Part shown: one piece after another, positions 32,788 to 43,309 of the stretch
Layout: each line of letters starts with the position of its first letter
Position numbering within the stretch: the first letter of the stretch is position 1
Origin: Sycon ciliatum
Lineage: Eukaryota; Porifera; Calcarea; Leucosolenida; Sycettidae
Reading direction: 5' to 3'
Length of the DNA stretch: 64,000 nucleotides
Assembly (NCBI RefSeq): GCF_964019385.1
Contig: NC_088649.1
Location: forward strand, 22,970,424 to 23,034,423
Position numbers and translations under genes: made by a program
The notes under the pieces: model-generated
Database searches by the model: none
What the model was told of the DNA's origin: nothing
Seen by the model: the letters and a program-made list of their open reading frames with translations, nothing else

Positions 32788-33135
32788 AATGGCAATAAAT
32801 AAGATAAATTGTGCACTCATAACAACAGCAAAAATGAAGAAAGTCAAGTTCCATAACGTTTTCTTGTGACTGTCATCAGTGGAACGCCGTCACATAAAAA
32901 TGTAATAACTAAAACACACACTTATATACATGTAGCTAATATGGTTTCAGGTAGAAATACAGCAGCTAACAAGTACAAAAAGCGAAGTTTGCACCTTTGC
33001 AATGTGTGAATATAGTGTATGTGAGAAAGGTAGTGGCAGATGAATGTGATACTGTGTGAATGAATGTAATGGTGCGTGTGTATTATTAGTGGCAGATGAA
33101 TGTGATACTGTGTGAATGAATGTAATGGTGCGTGT

Positions 33136-33172
<37 letters not shown>

Positions 33173-33709
33173 GGGGGTGGCTTTATTGGTTTTGTGTTTG
33201 TATTATGCAGCATCCCGGGTCATTTAAGACCATGGGGATTACTGCTGTTGTATGTGAAGAAAATGTAATAAGGAAGACTGAGAAAAAAGAAAGAAAAAAG
33301 AGAGAAATACTGTGAACAGCAAATCTACAATGATGCATGTACAATCTATTATACAACTAATCTGCGAGAATGAGACTTAACACAAGCAGGTACAGTAATA
33401 GCAAGAGAGCTAAATCAGAAAACAAAATCCGTTGAAAAGTAACCGTCATCAAATCTGAAATCGAGCCCTTCAGCGACACAATAGCACTGAAGGCAGCAAT
33501 ATAATTCTTCTCATTCAACATCAGTGAAGCACTGTCAAAACCGGTGAATGGGGGCTGATGGTATTATTGTTGTCTTTGTTATTGGCAAGTGATTAATATT
33601 ACGATCATAATATTATTATTTTCTGCAAATAGGTGCTTCAACTAATAGCAGCAACCATAACCATGGGCATTCGCAAACCAATGTAACTTATTAGAGTGTA
33701 ATTATTATT
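32787..33709. other. Spacer with short tandem repeats
   Basis: A 54-bp unit (gcagatgaatgtgatactgt onward) occurs twice at about 33037-33144, followed by an (ATT)n run at about 33138-33171. The rest is AT-rich and shows no gene. Confidence 0.6.
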
Positions 33710-34219
33710 TAGAAGAGAAAAGGACATATCGATACGAGTTAAGAGTAACTCTCCATCACTGTAACATGATACTATATACAGTCAGAAAGTGCAATACTAG
33801 GCACAAAACTGACAGAGTACTGAAACATTCAACGACCTGACACCTAGCCTCAACACATCTCCGTAGCGCTAACCGACAGCCTTCCAACTTGGAAGGTTCA
33901 AGGTTACGGAAAGACCAAAGAGGGGAAGGCAAGCGCAACGAAAATGAGCAAAAGCTAGAGTCCCAACGGAACAAAGAATGTCGATTGTTACTGGACGATG
34001 ACGAGACCAGTACGATATTTGACAAAGCGGTCTAACTACAATTCGAAGCAGCAAAGCAGCACACCACCCAACTTGGGTGGGTCATAAATATCAAAGATAA
34101 ATAAATAAAGGGAAGCTTTGCGAAAACGAATTGTACAAGTTTCTGACTGTATATAGTATCATGTTACAGTGATGGAGAGTTACTCTTAACTCGTATCGAT
34201 ATGTCCTTTTCTCTTCTAC
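33710..34219. mobile_element. Foldback element, about 77-bp TIRs
   Basis: 33710-33788 (agaagagaaaaggacatatc ... tatacagtcagaaa) is inverted at 34142-34219. The interior contains CTTCCAACTTGGAAGGTT and a 'caagcgcaacgaaaatgagc' stretch related to 52205-52440. No ORF with known domains. Confidence 0.75.
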
Positions 34220-34254
34220 ATTTATTTATGGCTCAACATCCGAGTTTCTAATTA

Positions 34255-34560
34255 TTATTTCATCTGAGTTATTGACCTGATGATGTCAACTGTGCCAAGG
34301 AGCGCCTCCTTTTGCAAGATCGATACACTGGCTCCGGCATCCAGTTCCCTCACAAAGTCAGCAGTCGAGGGGGTTAATCCACCTAATGCCCCCACAATTA
34401 CTGGCACGATCTTGGCCCGCACCTGCCACATCTGCTCCACCTCACGCTTCAGGCCTTGATATTTCTGTATCTTTTCCACAGATTTTCGGCGGATGTTCCT
34501 ATCCAGAGGGACACTTACGTCCACAAGGAACGCTTCATCTTTGCCCTTGATAATAATAAT
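34255..34560 (-). pseudogene. LINE C-terminal fragment, REL-endonuclease class
   Basis: The minus frame reads DVSVPLDRNI, EKIQKYQGLKREVEQMW and VIVGALGGLTPST, then LLGTVDIIRS. This is the end of the C-terminal region carried by non-LTR elements with restriction-enzyme-like endonuclease (R2/NeSL-type). Only the last part is present, joined to AAT-repeat tails on both sides. Assignment is by motif memory. Confidence 0.6.
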
Positions 34561-35650
34561 TATCACATGGCACGTGATTGTTGCCCGTACTCCAGCGAAT
34601 CAGCACCTTTCGCGCCGCGGGCAATAATATGCGATATTGCCCGCAAAAAAATAGTTTATTTGCCCGCAAAAAAATAGTTTATTTCAGTGATCGCGTGACT
34701 ACGACGACTCTGTAGACTGTACGACTCTACGACGAGTCGCAGTGTAGCATTGAGACGAAGATGGAATTCTTTTTGGAGATGGACATCCCGGCAATGGACA
34801 TGGCCTCGGACGTCTGCCGTGTGGTGCTTGCAGGGATCATTTGTTCAGTCATGTTGGCAGCCTGACCGTCGGTAAGCGTGTGGATAAGATTCAGTTCTGC
34901 TCGAAGTGGTACTGTGATCACAAACAATTATTTGAAATAACACAAATTCAACTCAGCGTCGTGCGTTTTCAAATCCTCGCAAAGTCACTGCCTGTGTGTG
35001 GTCTTCATGTGCCACGCAAAACTCTTACCAGGCTCATCTGTCCTCTGCCTTCACCTTTGCTTGAACAACAAACACAACAATTCAGGAATGTTTTGCAATG
35101 AAAAATACAGCTATCTGGAGCTGAAAAAAAAGAAGAAAAATTGTCCTCAGAATTACACACCAGGGAGTCGTCAAATACTTGCACTTGTTGCAGTACTGTA
35201 TTTGACAACTTCCTGATACACATGTAAGCATGAAGAAACTCTTTGTGGTAGCACTCTTAATTTTTCAACTGAAATTATGATTCTGCTGTATTTTATTGTC
35301 GTTGCCATGTCTATTGCTATGACGATGCGGTGCCGGCACTTTTTTTCTGTCTCCGTCTTTCAGTACTGTATACTCTCTGATGGCCTGTAGCAGACTTTTT
35401 GTTAGGGTGTAGGAGAAATATCTTCATTTTTCCTGTTTTGATAATGATAGCACATCAATATACATTGTGGTCATAATGTGTTGGCATTTGGGCTAATTTC
35501 AACAGCAGCCCAATGGTCTGCTCTGTGGGCCATGTGATAAATTTGTTATCGCATGGTTGCTGCGGGCCTTATGGCATATTATTGCCCCTCGAGGTTAGCC
35601 CTCGGGGCAATAATATGCCATAAGGCCCTTGCAACCATGCGATAACATAT
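34561..35650. mobile_element. Putative TIR element ending in a perfect hairpin
   Basis: The left end TTATCACATGG and the right end (inverse of CCATGCGATAA) resemble each other. GGGCAATAATATG motifs occur at both ends. The interior has several short ORFs without recognised domains. Only moderate support for one element. Confidence 0.4.
35545..35646. repeat. Long hairpin, about 42-bp arms
   Basis: The inner stem GGGCCTTATGGCATATTATT with CCCC, and its exact inverse, flank a 14-base loop. The outer stem GTTATCGCATGGTTGC pairs with GCAACCATGCGATAAC, separated by a 3-base bulge. Mismatch-free apart from the bulge. Confidence 0.85.
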
Positions 35651-35675
35651 ACTTATTATTATTATTATTATTATT

Positions 35676-36600
35676 TGAGGGATTCTCCAAAGGCCGCAGC
35701 CTAAATCAAGGGGGTCTCCGAGAATAAATATGCGTGTACAATCCGTGTACAATAGGGTGCAATTCTTAAAAGGAAGAAAATATAAAGAGGAAAAAAGATT
35801 AATGTGAATAGGTTAAATAAGAAGTCTGAGTAGAAGCAAGCGAAAAGGGTACTGGTAAAGAAGGGGGTAATCAGGAAGTGAGAAAACCTCGAGGATGGAA
35901 TCTATACCTGTGGAAATGGGACTTTACGTGCCGGCTAAATACACCACGGGTTTCAGATATCCTAATCTCGGTAGGCAGGGAGTTCCACGTGGTGATCATG
36001 GAATGTAGTAAAGTGGATCGGAAACAGGGACCAGTGTGAGTGGGCAGGAGGTAAAAGTGGGGACGTCGTGCACTCTTGGATAGAACTATGTTGAGATTAT
36101 TGAAGGTTTCCGGGTATTGGCGGGTGAAATGGTAAAACAATTTGAGGCAATGTATATGCCGCCGCCCCGCAAGACGTTCCCATTCAGCAGCTTCAAACAC
36201 GTTCTCCATGCCATGAGGAATGGGCACTTTGCGACGGTGTAAATACTGCCTGGCCACGCGTGCTTGCAATCGTTCCAAAGTGTCAATATTTCCTGTGGTC
36301 AGTTTGTTATTCCACAGAGGTGGAGCATACTCAATGGAGGGACGGCCGTATCCTTTGTAGAGGCGGGCAATGAGAGCAGGGGTCAGATTGGGTGACATGT
36401 AGGATAGCATAACAACGCGACGACGAAAGTTGGAGGTGACACTATTGATGTGGGTCTGGAAAGACAGGCGGGGATCCAGGGTGATTCCTAGATGGCGGTG
36501 GGTAGTCGAGGGACATAGGTCTGCAGCATCCACACGCAGTGCTGGGGCAGGGGTCAGGGCGGGGTCAGGTTTGCCGAATACAACACGCACGGATTTAGTT
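35676..36600 (-). mobile_element. LINE C-terminal/3' fragment with (AAT)n tail
   Basis: The minus frame 35871-36600 encodes the thumb and C-terminal part of a LINE reverse transcriptase: HRHLGITLDPRLSFQTHI, then RLYKGYGRPSIEYAPPLWN, LERLQARVARQYL and TTWNSLPTEI. The tail on minus is (AAT)n at 35651-35675. 5'-truncated at 36600, where kelch unit flank resumes. A separate family from L-A. The catalytic core is absent. Confidence 0.8.
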
Positions 36601-37389
36601 AGGTAAACTGTTATACAGGTTAGACCTTGTTGGTAGTTAATCACTGGACCTTCAAGGCAAGAGGAAGATTCGATCATTCCCAAACGTTACGCCCTTGCTC
36701 CCCCCCCCCCACCTGTGCCGTCGAGAATTCCAGGACGTTTCACTGATTCAGTTGAATCGCTGGAAAGTTTGGGACGATGTCTGATTGCTACGTACAGTTG
36801 ACAGAATAGCACCCTTGCCAACACGCAGCGCAACCTTGCAGATAGTGTCTGAAATATCGCTCTGTAGCTTTCAGCATCCTTATTATATTTATATTTATTA
36901 CAACATCACAAGACTTGGTGGAAACACAGGTCAATCCTTGCGCCTTGTGCATGGCTCTGGCTTTCCTCAGGCCATTTTCCCAATTAGGATTTGGTGACGT
37001 TTGCGTGAGATTTGAATCATGGCTGGTGCTACTGGCGTAGGGACCATGGTGAGAGGCAAGTATGCTATCCATACGGATCTAGCCTCTCCCAAGCGCTGGT
37101 GAAGCAAGCTGTCATTCTACTAGTAATAGTACACATAACAACCACCTCGAAGGTGAGCATAATTATACAAGATCAGGGTGCCTCCTCAGGTTTCCACACT
37201 TGCCTGTGCTGAAAGCCACGTTCACACTTCAAAGTTGACTGCTTGATGGCGACATCCCTTTACACGAGATTGCTGCGCATGCATTGTCACAAAGACCGTA
37301 TGTTATAGATAACTAAAGGCCAGACAAACAAATATTAACTGTCGGGGTAGGACGAATGGCCCTGGGCTGTTCATTCTACAAGTAGACAC
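36601..37389 (+). repeat. Distal flank of kelch unit, continued
   Basis: Continues 31642-31850: taggtaaactgttatacagg, poly-C run, gatgtctgattgctacgtac and so on, matching 180-780. A 50-bp AT insertion (atatttatattta) lies near 36885. No gene. Confidence 0.7.
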
Positions 37390-37655
37390 GATGAACGATA
37401 TACTCTCGCCTTTCATACCTTGTACTACAGACTCTGTCGCTATGTCGCTCCAAGTTAATTGTTAGCGCCTACATTGGTGTATGCTGTCACCCTCATTATC
37501 TCCTACTTTGATTTCGTATAATAGTTCAATTGTGTTGTAATGTACTTTAGTGCAGCGTAGCTACAAGGTATCAGTGAAGATCTAGTCAGTGTGAAGTGAA
37601 ACATATAAGCTGTTCACTACTCAGTCTCACTGCTGCTTCTTCTATTCAGCCAGCC
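37390..37655 (+). promoter_or_regulatory. Conserved upstream block of kelch copy 5
   Basis: CTCGCCTTTC to start codon, with CGTATAATAG at about 37516-37525, some 135 bp before the ATG. Conserved with copies 2, 3, 4, 6 and 7. Confidence 0.55.
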
Positions 37656-38906
37656 ATGTCTGTTCGTGTGTGGAGGAACCCTGCCCAATTGGAAACAGAA
37701 TGTCGGTGGGACATGAGGACTAGTTGCATAGTCGACTCGACGATCTACACATTTGGCGCTGGCCCTTGGATAGCTCCAGTGGGGGGACTTCAGTGCATAC
37801 AATTACCACCGTTAGAGCCTCGTTGTCCACATGATCCAGACCCGGGAAATGACTTCAAATCAGTGCAAATCGAATACCAGCCAGCATGGTTATTAACCAA
37901 TCCTAACCCGCCTCACGTATATGTTTGTGCAGCTGCTGCCGTCGGTTCTGATATTTTCTGCTTCGGATTCCCCGGAATATATTATGGAAACGAAACCCAC
38001 CAAAATACCGTCGCCCATCTGAATCCAAGTACGCGGACCATTTCCCTGGTTAACATTCTCGGCAGTTCGCCGACACGGAAGTCTTACTTTGGTATATGTT
38101 CCGATGAGAAATTGATGGAATGCTATGTGTTTGGTGGACTTGGGGAGCGTCCCTCGCAAACTAAGGGCGTAAAAACCCCAGCATCATACCTGGAAACAAT
38201 GACCGGCGGATATGTAAACAACGCAGTACATGTGCTGAACACAAGAGATTATGCTAGTACTGGAAACTGTACATGGTCAGAGATCATGTGTACTGGAAAC
38301 TCTCCAGACCCAAGATTTGGTTCTGCGTTCACCAATCGCGACAACTTCGCATACGTCTTTGGCGGAGATTGCAATTGCATGAAATTAAGAAATGATCTTC
38401 ATCGATTAAATTTGCGGTCAGCGGAGTGGAGTGGTGCTCTACCGGTGACTGGAGAGCTGCCTTTAGAGCGATGCTATGCTTCTTTGGCCCCGAGCTCGAC
38501 GTCCTTACTTGTTCTCTGTGGTGGTTCGTGGTACAATGGAACGAACCTGATTCACCGCAATGACATTTTCATCTGTCACACTGACTTACTATGCTGGTAT
38601 GGCGTGAACACCTCACACATCCAGCCACCTTTGGAGGTACGGTGGGAACATTTCTCATGCCAGGATCTCATGGGTGACGTGTATATTGTAGGAGGTTACA
38701 TGTCGATCCAGAATCAAAATCGAGCAACGACGATCGTCAGAGTACGTACGGAACCGCCGTCCTTACAGAATCTTGCTTTGCAGGTGTATGCCGGCATCGC
38801 GACTTCAGAAGACGTGGAACGCTTGGGAGTCCTGTTTCACAGCGTTTTGCGTAACATTCGAACGCAGCCATGCAGTAGGTGCAGTCCCCTTCACGCCTGG
38901 AAGTAG
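37656..38906 (+). CDS. Kelch-repeat protein, copy 5 (intact, 416 aa)
   Basis: Unbroken frame from MSVRVWRNPA to HAWK. Six kelch blades as in copy 3; blade 2 reads CFGFPG, so one glycine of the usual double Gly is lost there and a longer loop (FPGIYYGNET) follows. Differences from copies 3 and 7 cluster in the N-terminal segment (AQLETECRWDM), the blade 2 loop and the blade 5 and 6 loops (GSWYNGTNLIH, GGYMSIQNQNR), while strands and the C-terminal PSLQNLALQVY tail are kept. Promoter block and a canonical AATAAA 460 bp downstream make this the best candidate for an expressed member. No targeting signal seen. Confidence 0.85.
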   Translation: MSVRVWRNPAQLETECRWDMRTSCIVDSTIYTFGAGPWIAPVGGLQCIQLPPLEPRCPHDPDPGNDFKSVQIEYQPAWLLTNPNPPHVYVCAAAAVGSDIFCFGFPGIYYGNETHQNTVAHLNPSTRTISLVNILGSSPTRKSYFGICSDEKLMECYVFGGLGERPSQTKGVKTPASYLETMTGGYVNNAVHVLNTRDYASTGNCTWSEIMCTGNSPDPRFGSAFTNRDNFAYVFGGDCNCMKLRNDLHRLNLRSAEWSGALPVTGELPLERCYASLAPSSTSLLVLCGGSWYNGTNLIHRNDIFICHTDLLCWYGVNTSHIQPPLEVRWEHFSCQDLMGDVYIVGGYMSIQNQNRATTIVRVRTEPPSLQNLALQVYAGIATSEDVERLGVLFHSVLRNIRTQPCSRCSPLHAWK

Positions 38907-39389
38907 TCAAGGTATTGAATGATGTATACATTCTGCTTATTCCGCTGCTGGAAGCGCTGCTTTGGATTCGTTCGGCCTAGCTTTCTGAACAAATCTGGCT
39001 TTACTTTCACTCCCTCACCTACTGACTAACTCCACTCCAACGCACTTGCTAAACTAGCTCTCAACCTCTTCCCCTCCCTCTTTCTTCCTCTCTAGACTAG
39101 CTAGCACTCCCCAGGGTGCGCGTTGGACGCTTTGCTCACGAGTTCAATGGTCGAGGAAGTGTACTTTTCCTCACCTGAATGGCGTTTATAGCACCTACAC
39201 GCCCTTTGTAGTCGATTATGTTCGTTATTTTGATTTTTGTTGTTCTCTTACGTTCTATATACATGTAGGTATGTAGACTTTCACAGGAAATAACTTTGCT
39301 TTGGGTTTTGAAAACATTGAGGTTAGAACTATCTGATTGTACATTCTCCGAAGGACGTGTTTGCAATAAAGTTTGCACTTATCAGTATT
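38907..39389 (+). other. 3' flank / probable 3' UTR of kelch copy 5
   Basis: Standard downstream block. Pyrimidine-rich tracts ending in AG occur at about 39095, but I see no firm evidence for a 3'-UTR intron. Confidence 0.65.
39365..39370 (+). terminator. Polyadenylation signal AATAAA
   Basis: Canonical hexamer in 'tgcaataaagtttgcac', about 460 bp after the stop codon. The same place in copy 2 has ATTAAA. Confidence 0.6.
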
Positions 39390-40395
39390 TCGTTCAGAAT
39401 CTCTGGGGTTTAAGCCACTCACCCTCGTGAAGCGAGAGCTTGCAGTAATTGCTTGTGCTTAGAGATGTTGTTGCTATCGTACATTATCTTTCCTGTCTTC
39501 TTATCTAAACAGAAGATAAAGTAAAGTTAGATGAATCATGACAAGTGATCCTGTTGTAGAGTCAGGTAAACCGTTATACAGGTCATACCTTGTTAATAGT
39601 TAAACACTGGTCCTTCAAGGCCAGAGGAAGATTCCACCACTCTGACACGCTACTCCCTTGCTCTTCCCCCCCCCCCCTGCAACATTGAGAATTCCAACAC
39701 GACGTTTCACTAACTCAGTTCTAAATCCCGTGGGACGTATGCTACACTGTCCGTTCATTACCTACTGCTGAACACTTCGCCAGCAATGCTTCAAAGATTA
39801 TATTCAACATATCACCCGCGACACTATCCTATCTATGTATGTGTACGTGTACGATGTCTGATTGCTACGTACAGTTGACGGAATCGCACCCTTGCCAACA
39901 CGCATCGCAACCCTGCAGATAGCGCCTGATTTTTCGCTCTGTATCTTTCAACATCCTTCCGTCTTGCGTAGGGCCTCGGCATTCCTCAGGCCATTTTCCC
40001 AGCGAGGATTTGGAGATATTGGCGTGAGATTTTGAACAAGACTGGTGCTACTGGCGTAGGGAAGATGGCGAGAGCCGTCTGTGCTATCCATACGGATCTA
40101 GCCTCTCCCAGGCGCTGGTGAAGCAAGCTGTCATACTACTAGTAATAGTACACATAACAACCACATCGAAGGTGAGCATAAGTAGAGGACATAACCCGAG
40201 TCAGAGGGTTATACCGGCTGAATATACCGGCTGAATATACATCCCTCCTGATATCGTAGTCGGGATTTACAGGAGGGTACGGTATAACCCGACTACGAGG
40301 GTCATTAGAGCAATAAAAACTTCTTTATGGCAGTTTTCTAAAAAAAGGTTATTGTGTTCTAGTCCATGGACCCGTCTAAAAAGTTTGAAATTAAC
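39390..40395 (+). repeat. Distal flank of a kelch unit, copy C
   Basis: Matches 1-1000 and 11064-12050, with nested hairpins at 40170-40310. The block is cut by the gap just after 'aaattaac', inside the palindrome arm. Confidence 0.8.
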
Positions 40396-40595
40396 NNNNN
40401 NNNNNNNNNNNNNNNNNNNNNNNNNNNNNNNNNNNNNNNNNNNNNNNNNNNNNNNNNNNNNNNNNNNNNNNNNNNNNNNNNNNNNNNNNNNNNNNNNNNN
40501 NNNNNNNNNNNNNNNNNNNNNNNNNNNNNNNNNNNNNNNNNNNNNNNNNNNNNNNNNNNNNNNNNNNNNNNNNNNNNNNNNNNNNNNNNNNNNNN
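40396..40595. other. Assembly gap (200 N)
   Basis: Exactly 200 N, probably a fixed-size placeholder. No ORF across it should be trusted. Confidence 0.98.
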
Positions 40596-41033
40596 TTGTA
40601 TCGAAGCCGAAGGTGGCGGTGTTGCCCACCCGGCTCTGAAATGAAAGACGTCGGAGTTTGTCATCTGCATCTTCAGCAACATCGCCAGATGAATCGCCTT
40701 CACGTACCTACATTGCGTTCCTTTGGGGCTAGGGTTGGTGGTGTTATCGCCGCCGGAGGAGTACTGTTTTCTGCATACGCACTCATCATCCTGTTAACAT
40801 GTTCCTCAAGCTCACACGAAAAGTTCATAACAACGACGTACTTCCGTGCTCACAAAATAAAACTTAGATCCTCGCGGAAGAAGTCAATAATGTGAAAGCT
40901 CAGCTGCTTTTTATTTTGATTTGGCTGTGTAGCTGCACATGGGTCTCCGATTCTTTTTTTAATTTTTTAATTTTTTTTAAGTGAGTACCTTTGGCATTCT
41001 CCTTCGGTACGCCTCTACTAGTACCCATCTGTG
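40596..41033. other. Unassigned sequence after the gap
   Basis: No kelch-unit similarity and no recognised domain. Low-complexity T-rich stretch near 40950-40980. Confidence 0.4.
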
Positions 41034-41037
41034 TTAA

Positions 41038-41370
41038 GGCCGATTCACAATACAACTTTCTGCGACGCGACATGCGACTTGCGACACATGCGACGAGCTG
41101 CGACAGCGACACACGGTTCACAATATTCTTCATGTTTGCGACATCCTCATGCACAAGTAGTACTATGCACGTGCACTGCACGTGCACCCAGGGTCGAAAC
41201 TGTACTCCATTTGTGTATGTCTCGTGTCGCATGTCGCAAAAGTTGAACTTTCTTCAACTTCTGCGACAGGTGCATTGCGACAGCTTGCGACAGCTCGCGA
41301 CAGGCAGTTTCTTGTCGCAACTGTCGCAAATCGCGTGTCGCGTCGCAAAAAGTTGTATTGTGAATCGGGC
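41038..41370. mobile_element. MITE with TTAA target duplication
   Basis: TTAA at 41034-41037 and 41371-41374. Left end GGCCGATTCACAATACAACT, right end its inverse AGTTGTATTGTGAATCGGGC. The interior is full of GCGACA/TGTCGC motifs. 333 bp. Fits piggyBac- or Kolobok-type non-autonomous elements. Confidence 0.85.
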
Positions 41371-41374
41371 TTAA

Positions 41375-41905
41375 CAGTTCAAAAGGCACACGTGCACCGT
41401 ACATTGGAACAGCCAGCTCGATCGACCAGCATGCAGCACACGGGCTGGATTTCGTTTTCGACGACGAATGTACGCGTGGAGGTCAAGTCCGGCGTGACGT
41501 CACTCGGTACTTCGGGACAATTTTGGGCACCTTCTTTTCAAGTTTTCACCCACTTCCAGCCATCGCAGAAAAAAACGGATAATACCCTCATGATTAGGAG
41601 CCAAAGAACTACAAGATAAGATAAAGAAATTTTGGTGACAGTTCCCCTTTAACTATACAGCTTATGTACATGTTTATCGCTGCCTAAATGGACTGGCTGA
41701 ATGGACTGGCTAGCTCACTTTTGTGTGATCGCTTTACCTTGCGAGCAAATGGTCCCCACGCTGCAGCCACCACTCGTGGACAAGTTTCTGCCTTCTGCCC
41801 TTGTCCTTCCCCGTGCTAACACCCGATTTGGTTTCAGTGCAATTTCTTACTGAGGTGCTGATACTAGTGATAGGTGGAATGCGCTGCCACCCGCTTGCCG
41901 TACGC
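41375..41905. other. Unassigned spacer
   Basis: I see no gene or known repeat. It leads into the MULE relic. Confidence 0.4.
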
Positions 41906-41929
41906 CTACGTCACCAGCTGAATTTGGCG

Positions 41930-42215
41930 CATCATCAGTTCCTTATATTTGCGAAGGACTCGATGGGTTTGCTGGCCCGCTTCTATTTGTTGGAGCAACG
42001 TTTGCGTCGTGGCCTGCTCCTTTTCCAGAGCCCCTGTGAGACGCCACAAATTTGGATGCACCTTGCCGACAACTGCCGCGAATCGATTGTGCCATCCCAT
42101 GACATGATGGTTTGCCCTTGCGCTGAGGTGAGATTCGACAATGTAAAGGTGGCGCTGGCATGAGGGCGCTGAAATGTACAGCAGCAGAAATGGTTGGCGC
42201 TGAAAGGGGTGACAA
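41930..42215 (-). pseudogene. Second MULE transposase remnant
   Basis: The minus frame carries GWHNRFAAVVGKVHPNLW and LEKEQATTQTLLQQIEAG, the same C-terminal transposase block as at 25592-25860 but more diverged. The right edge (42140-42215) again shows GCGCTGAAA motifs, so it is a relative of the MULE inside kelch copy 4. The upstream frame is disrupted. Confidence 0.65.
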
Positions 42216-42222
42216 TCATTAT

Positions 42223-42620
42223 TTCTCACCTACCCGCCTCTGTTATTAGTTCACACTTCTCTTGTCTTCGCACTTCACCTTCTTTTCTCCTCTTTTCTTT
42301 TACATACTGCAATCACCTGCAAAGCAAGATTCTTTAAGGACCACGGTTCCGTACGCACTCTGACGATCGTCGTTGCTTGATCGTTAGCGTCGACCTAATT
42401 GCGACCTCCCACAATTAGACGTCACCAATGGGATCTTGGCATGAGCAATGTTCACCCCGTTCACACACCCACATACACCCACCCGCGTACTCGTTACACT
42501 TCACCCTCCCTGAGTCTCACACTGTTATCATTACTCACCTGCCCATCTCTGTTATTAGTTCACACTTCTCTTGTCATTCGCACTTCACCTTCTTTTCTCC
42601 TATTTTCTTTCACATACTGC
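42223..42620. repeat. Direct repeats flanking a kelch relic
   Basis: A roughly 90-bp block (ctctgttattagttcacact ... catactgc) occurs at 42223-42314 and 42530-42620, and again at 53195-53275/54405-54425, where it is split by a TIR element. Confidence 0.7.
42315..42455 (-). pseudogene. Kelch-gene relic, blade 6 fragment
   Basis: On minus this matches codons around the last blade of the kelch family (in copy 6, about 43430-43570): ctgcaaagcaagattct, ttccgtacgcactctgacga and gtcaccaatgggatcttggc. About 135 bp, with indels. Shows that an eighth kelch copy once existed or that a piece was moved. Confidence 0.75.
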
Positions 42621-43309
42621 TTTTCGTACTCTTCCACGTATAATATCGTTGTTTATTGTTTGATTTCATTATTGAGACGTATTTTCCCTGATGAATGTCT
42701 CTCGAAAACGTGTTCGGCAACTTTTTTTATCCATTTTGTTTGGACATAACTACGTCCAATGTCCGCTTCACTGATTCTCGTTATTGCCATATTAATGTTA
42801 TTGTCTCCGCGCCGCTTAACAAATTGTAATACATACACGTCCATCGGAGAATATACAATCAGGTCATTCTAAACCTCAATGTTTTCAAAACACAAAGCAA
42901 AGTTATTTCCTGTGAAAGTGTACATAACTACATGCATATGGAACGTAGGAGAACAAAAACAACCAAAACAACGAACATAATGGACTGCAAAGGGCGTTTA
43001 GGTGCTATAAAAGCCGTGCAGGTGAGGCGAAGTGTGCTCCCTCAACGAGTAGTCTCGTGACCAAGGCGTCCAACGCGCACCCTGGGGAGGGGAGAGAAGA
43101 GAGATTGTGTGTGGGTTCTAAAAAGGTAGAAAGAGGGAGGGAAAGAGATAGAGAGCTAGGCTAGCAAGTGCGTTGGAGTGGAGTTAGTGAGTGGATGAGT
43201 GAGTGAGTGAAAGAAAACCAAGATATGTTCAGAAAGCTAAGCCGACGAACTCAAAGCAGCGTTCCTAGCAGTGGAATAGGCAAAATGTATACTTAATTCA
43301 ATACAATGT
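42621..43309 (-). other. 3' flank of kelch copy 6 and unit edge
   Basis: 42840-43309 is the inverted standard downstream block. 42621-42840 is further flank shared with 54425-54655. No gene. Confidence 0.65.

Noticed and set aside
32657-32854. ORFs of poly-Ile, poly-Asn or poly-Leu
   Set aside because: Frames of the (ATT)n microsatellite.
39060-39115. 3'-UTR intron in the kelch genes
   Set aside because: Pyrimidine tract followed by AG is seen, but no matching donor could be fixed; transcripts are needed.
40267-40703. ORFs spanning 40396-40595
   Set aside because: They run through 200 N and have no meaning.
40991-41404. Overlapping ORFs of 60-145 codons
   Set aside because: They are translations of a TTAA MITE rich in GCGACA repeats and its flank.
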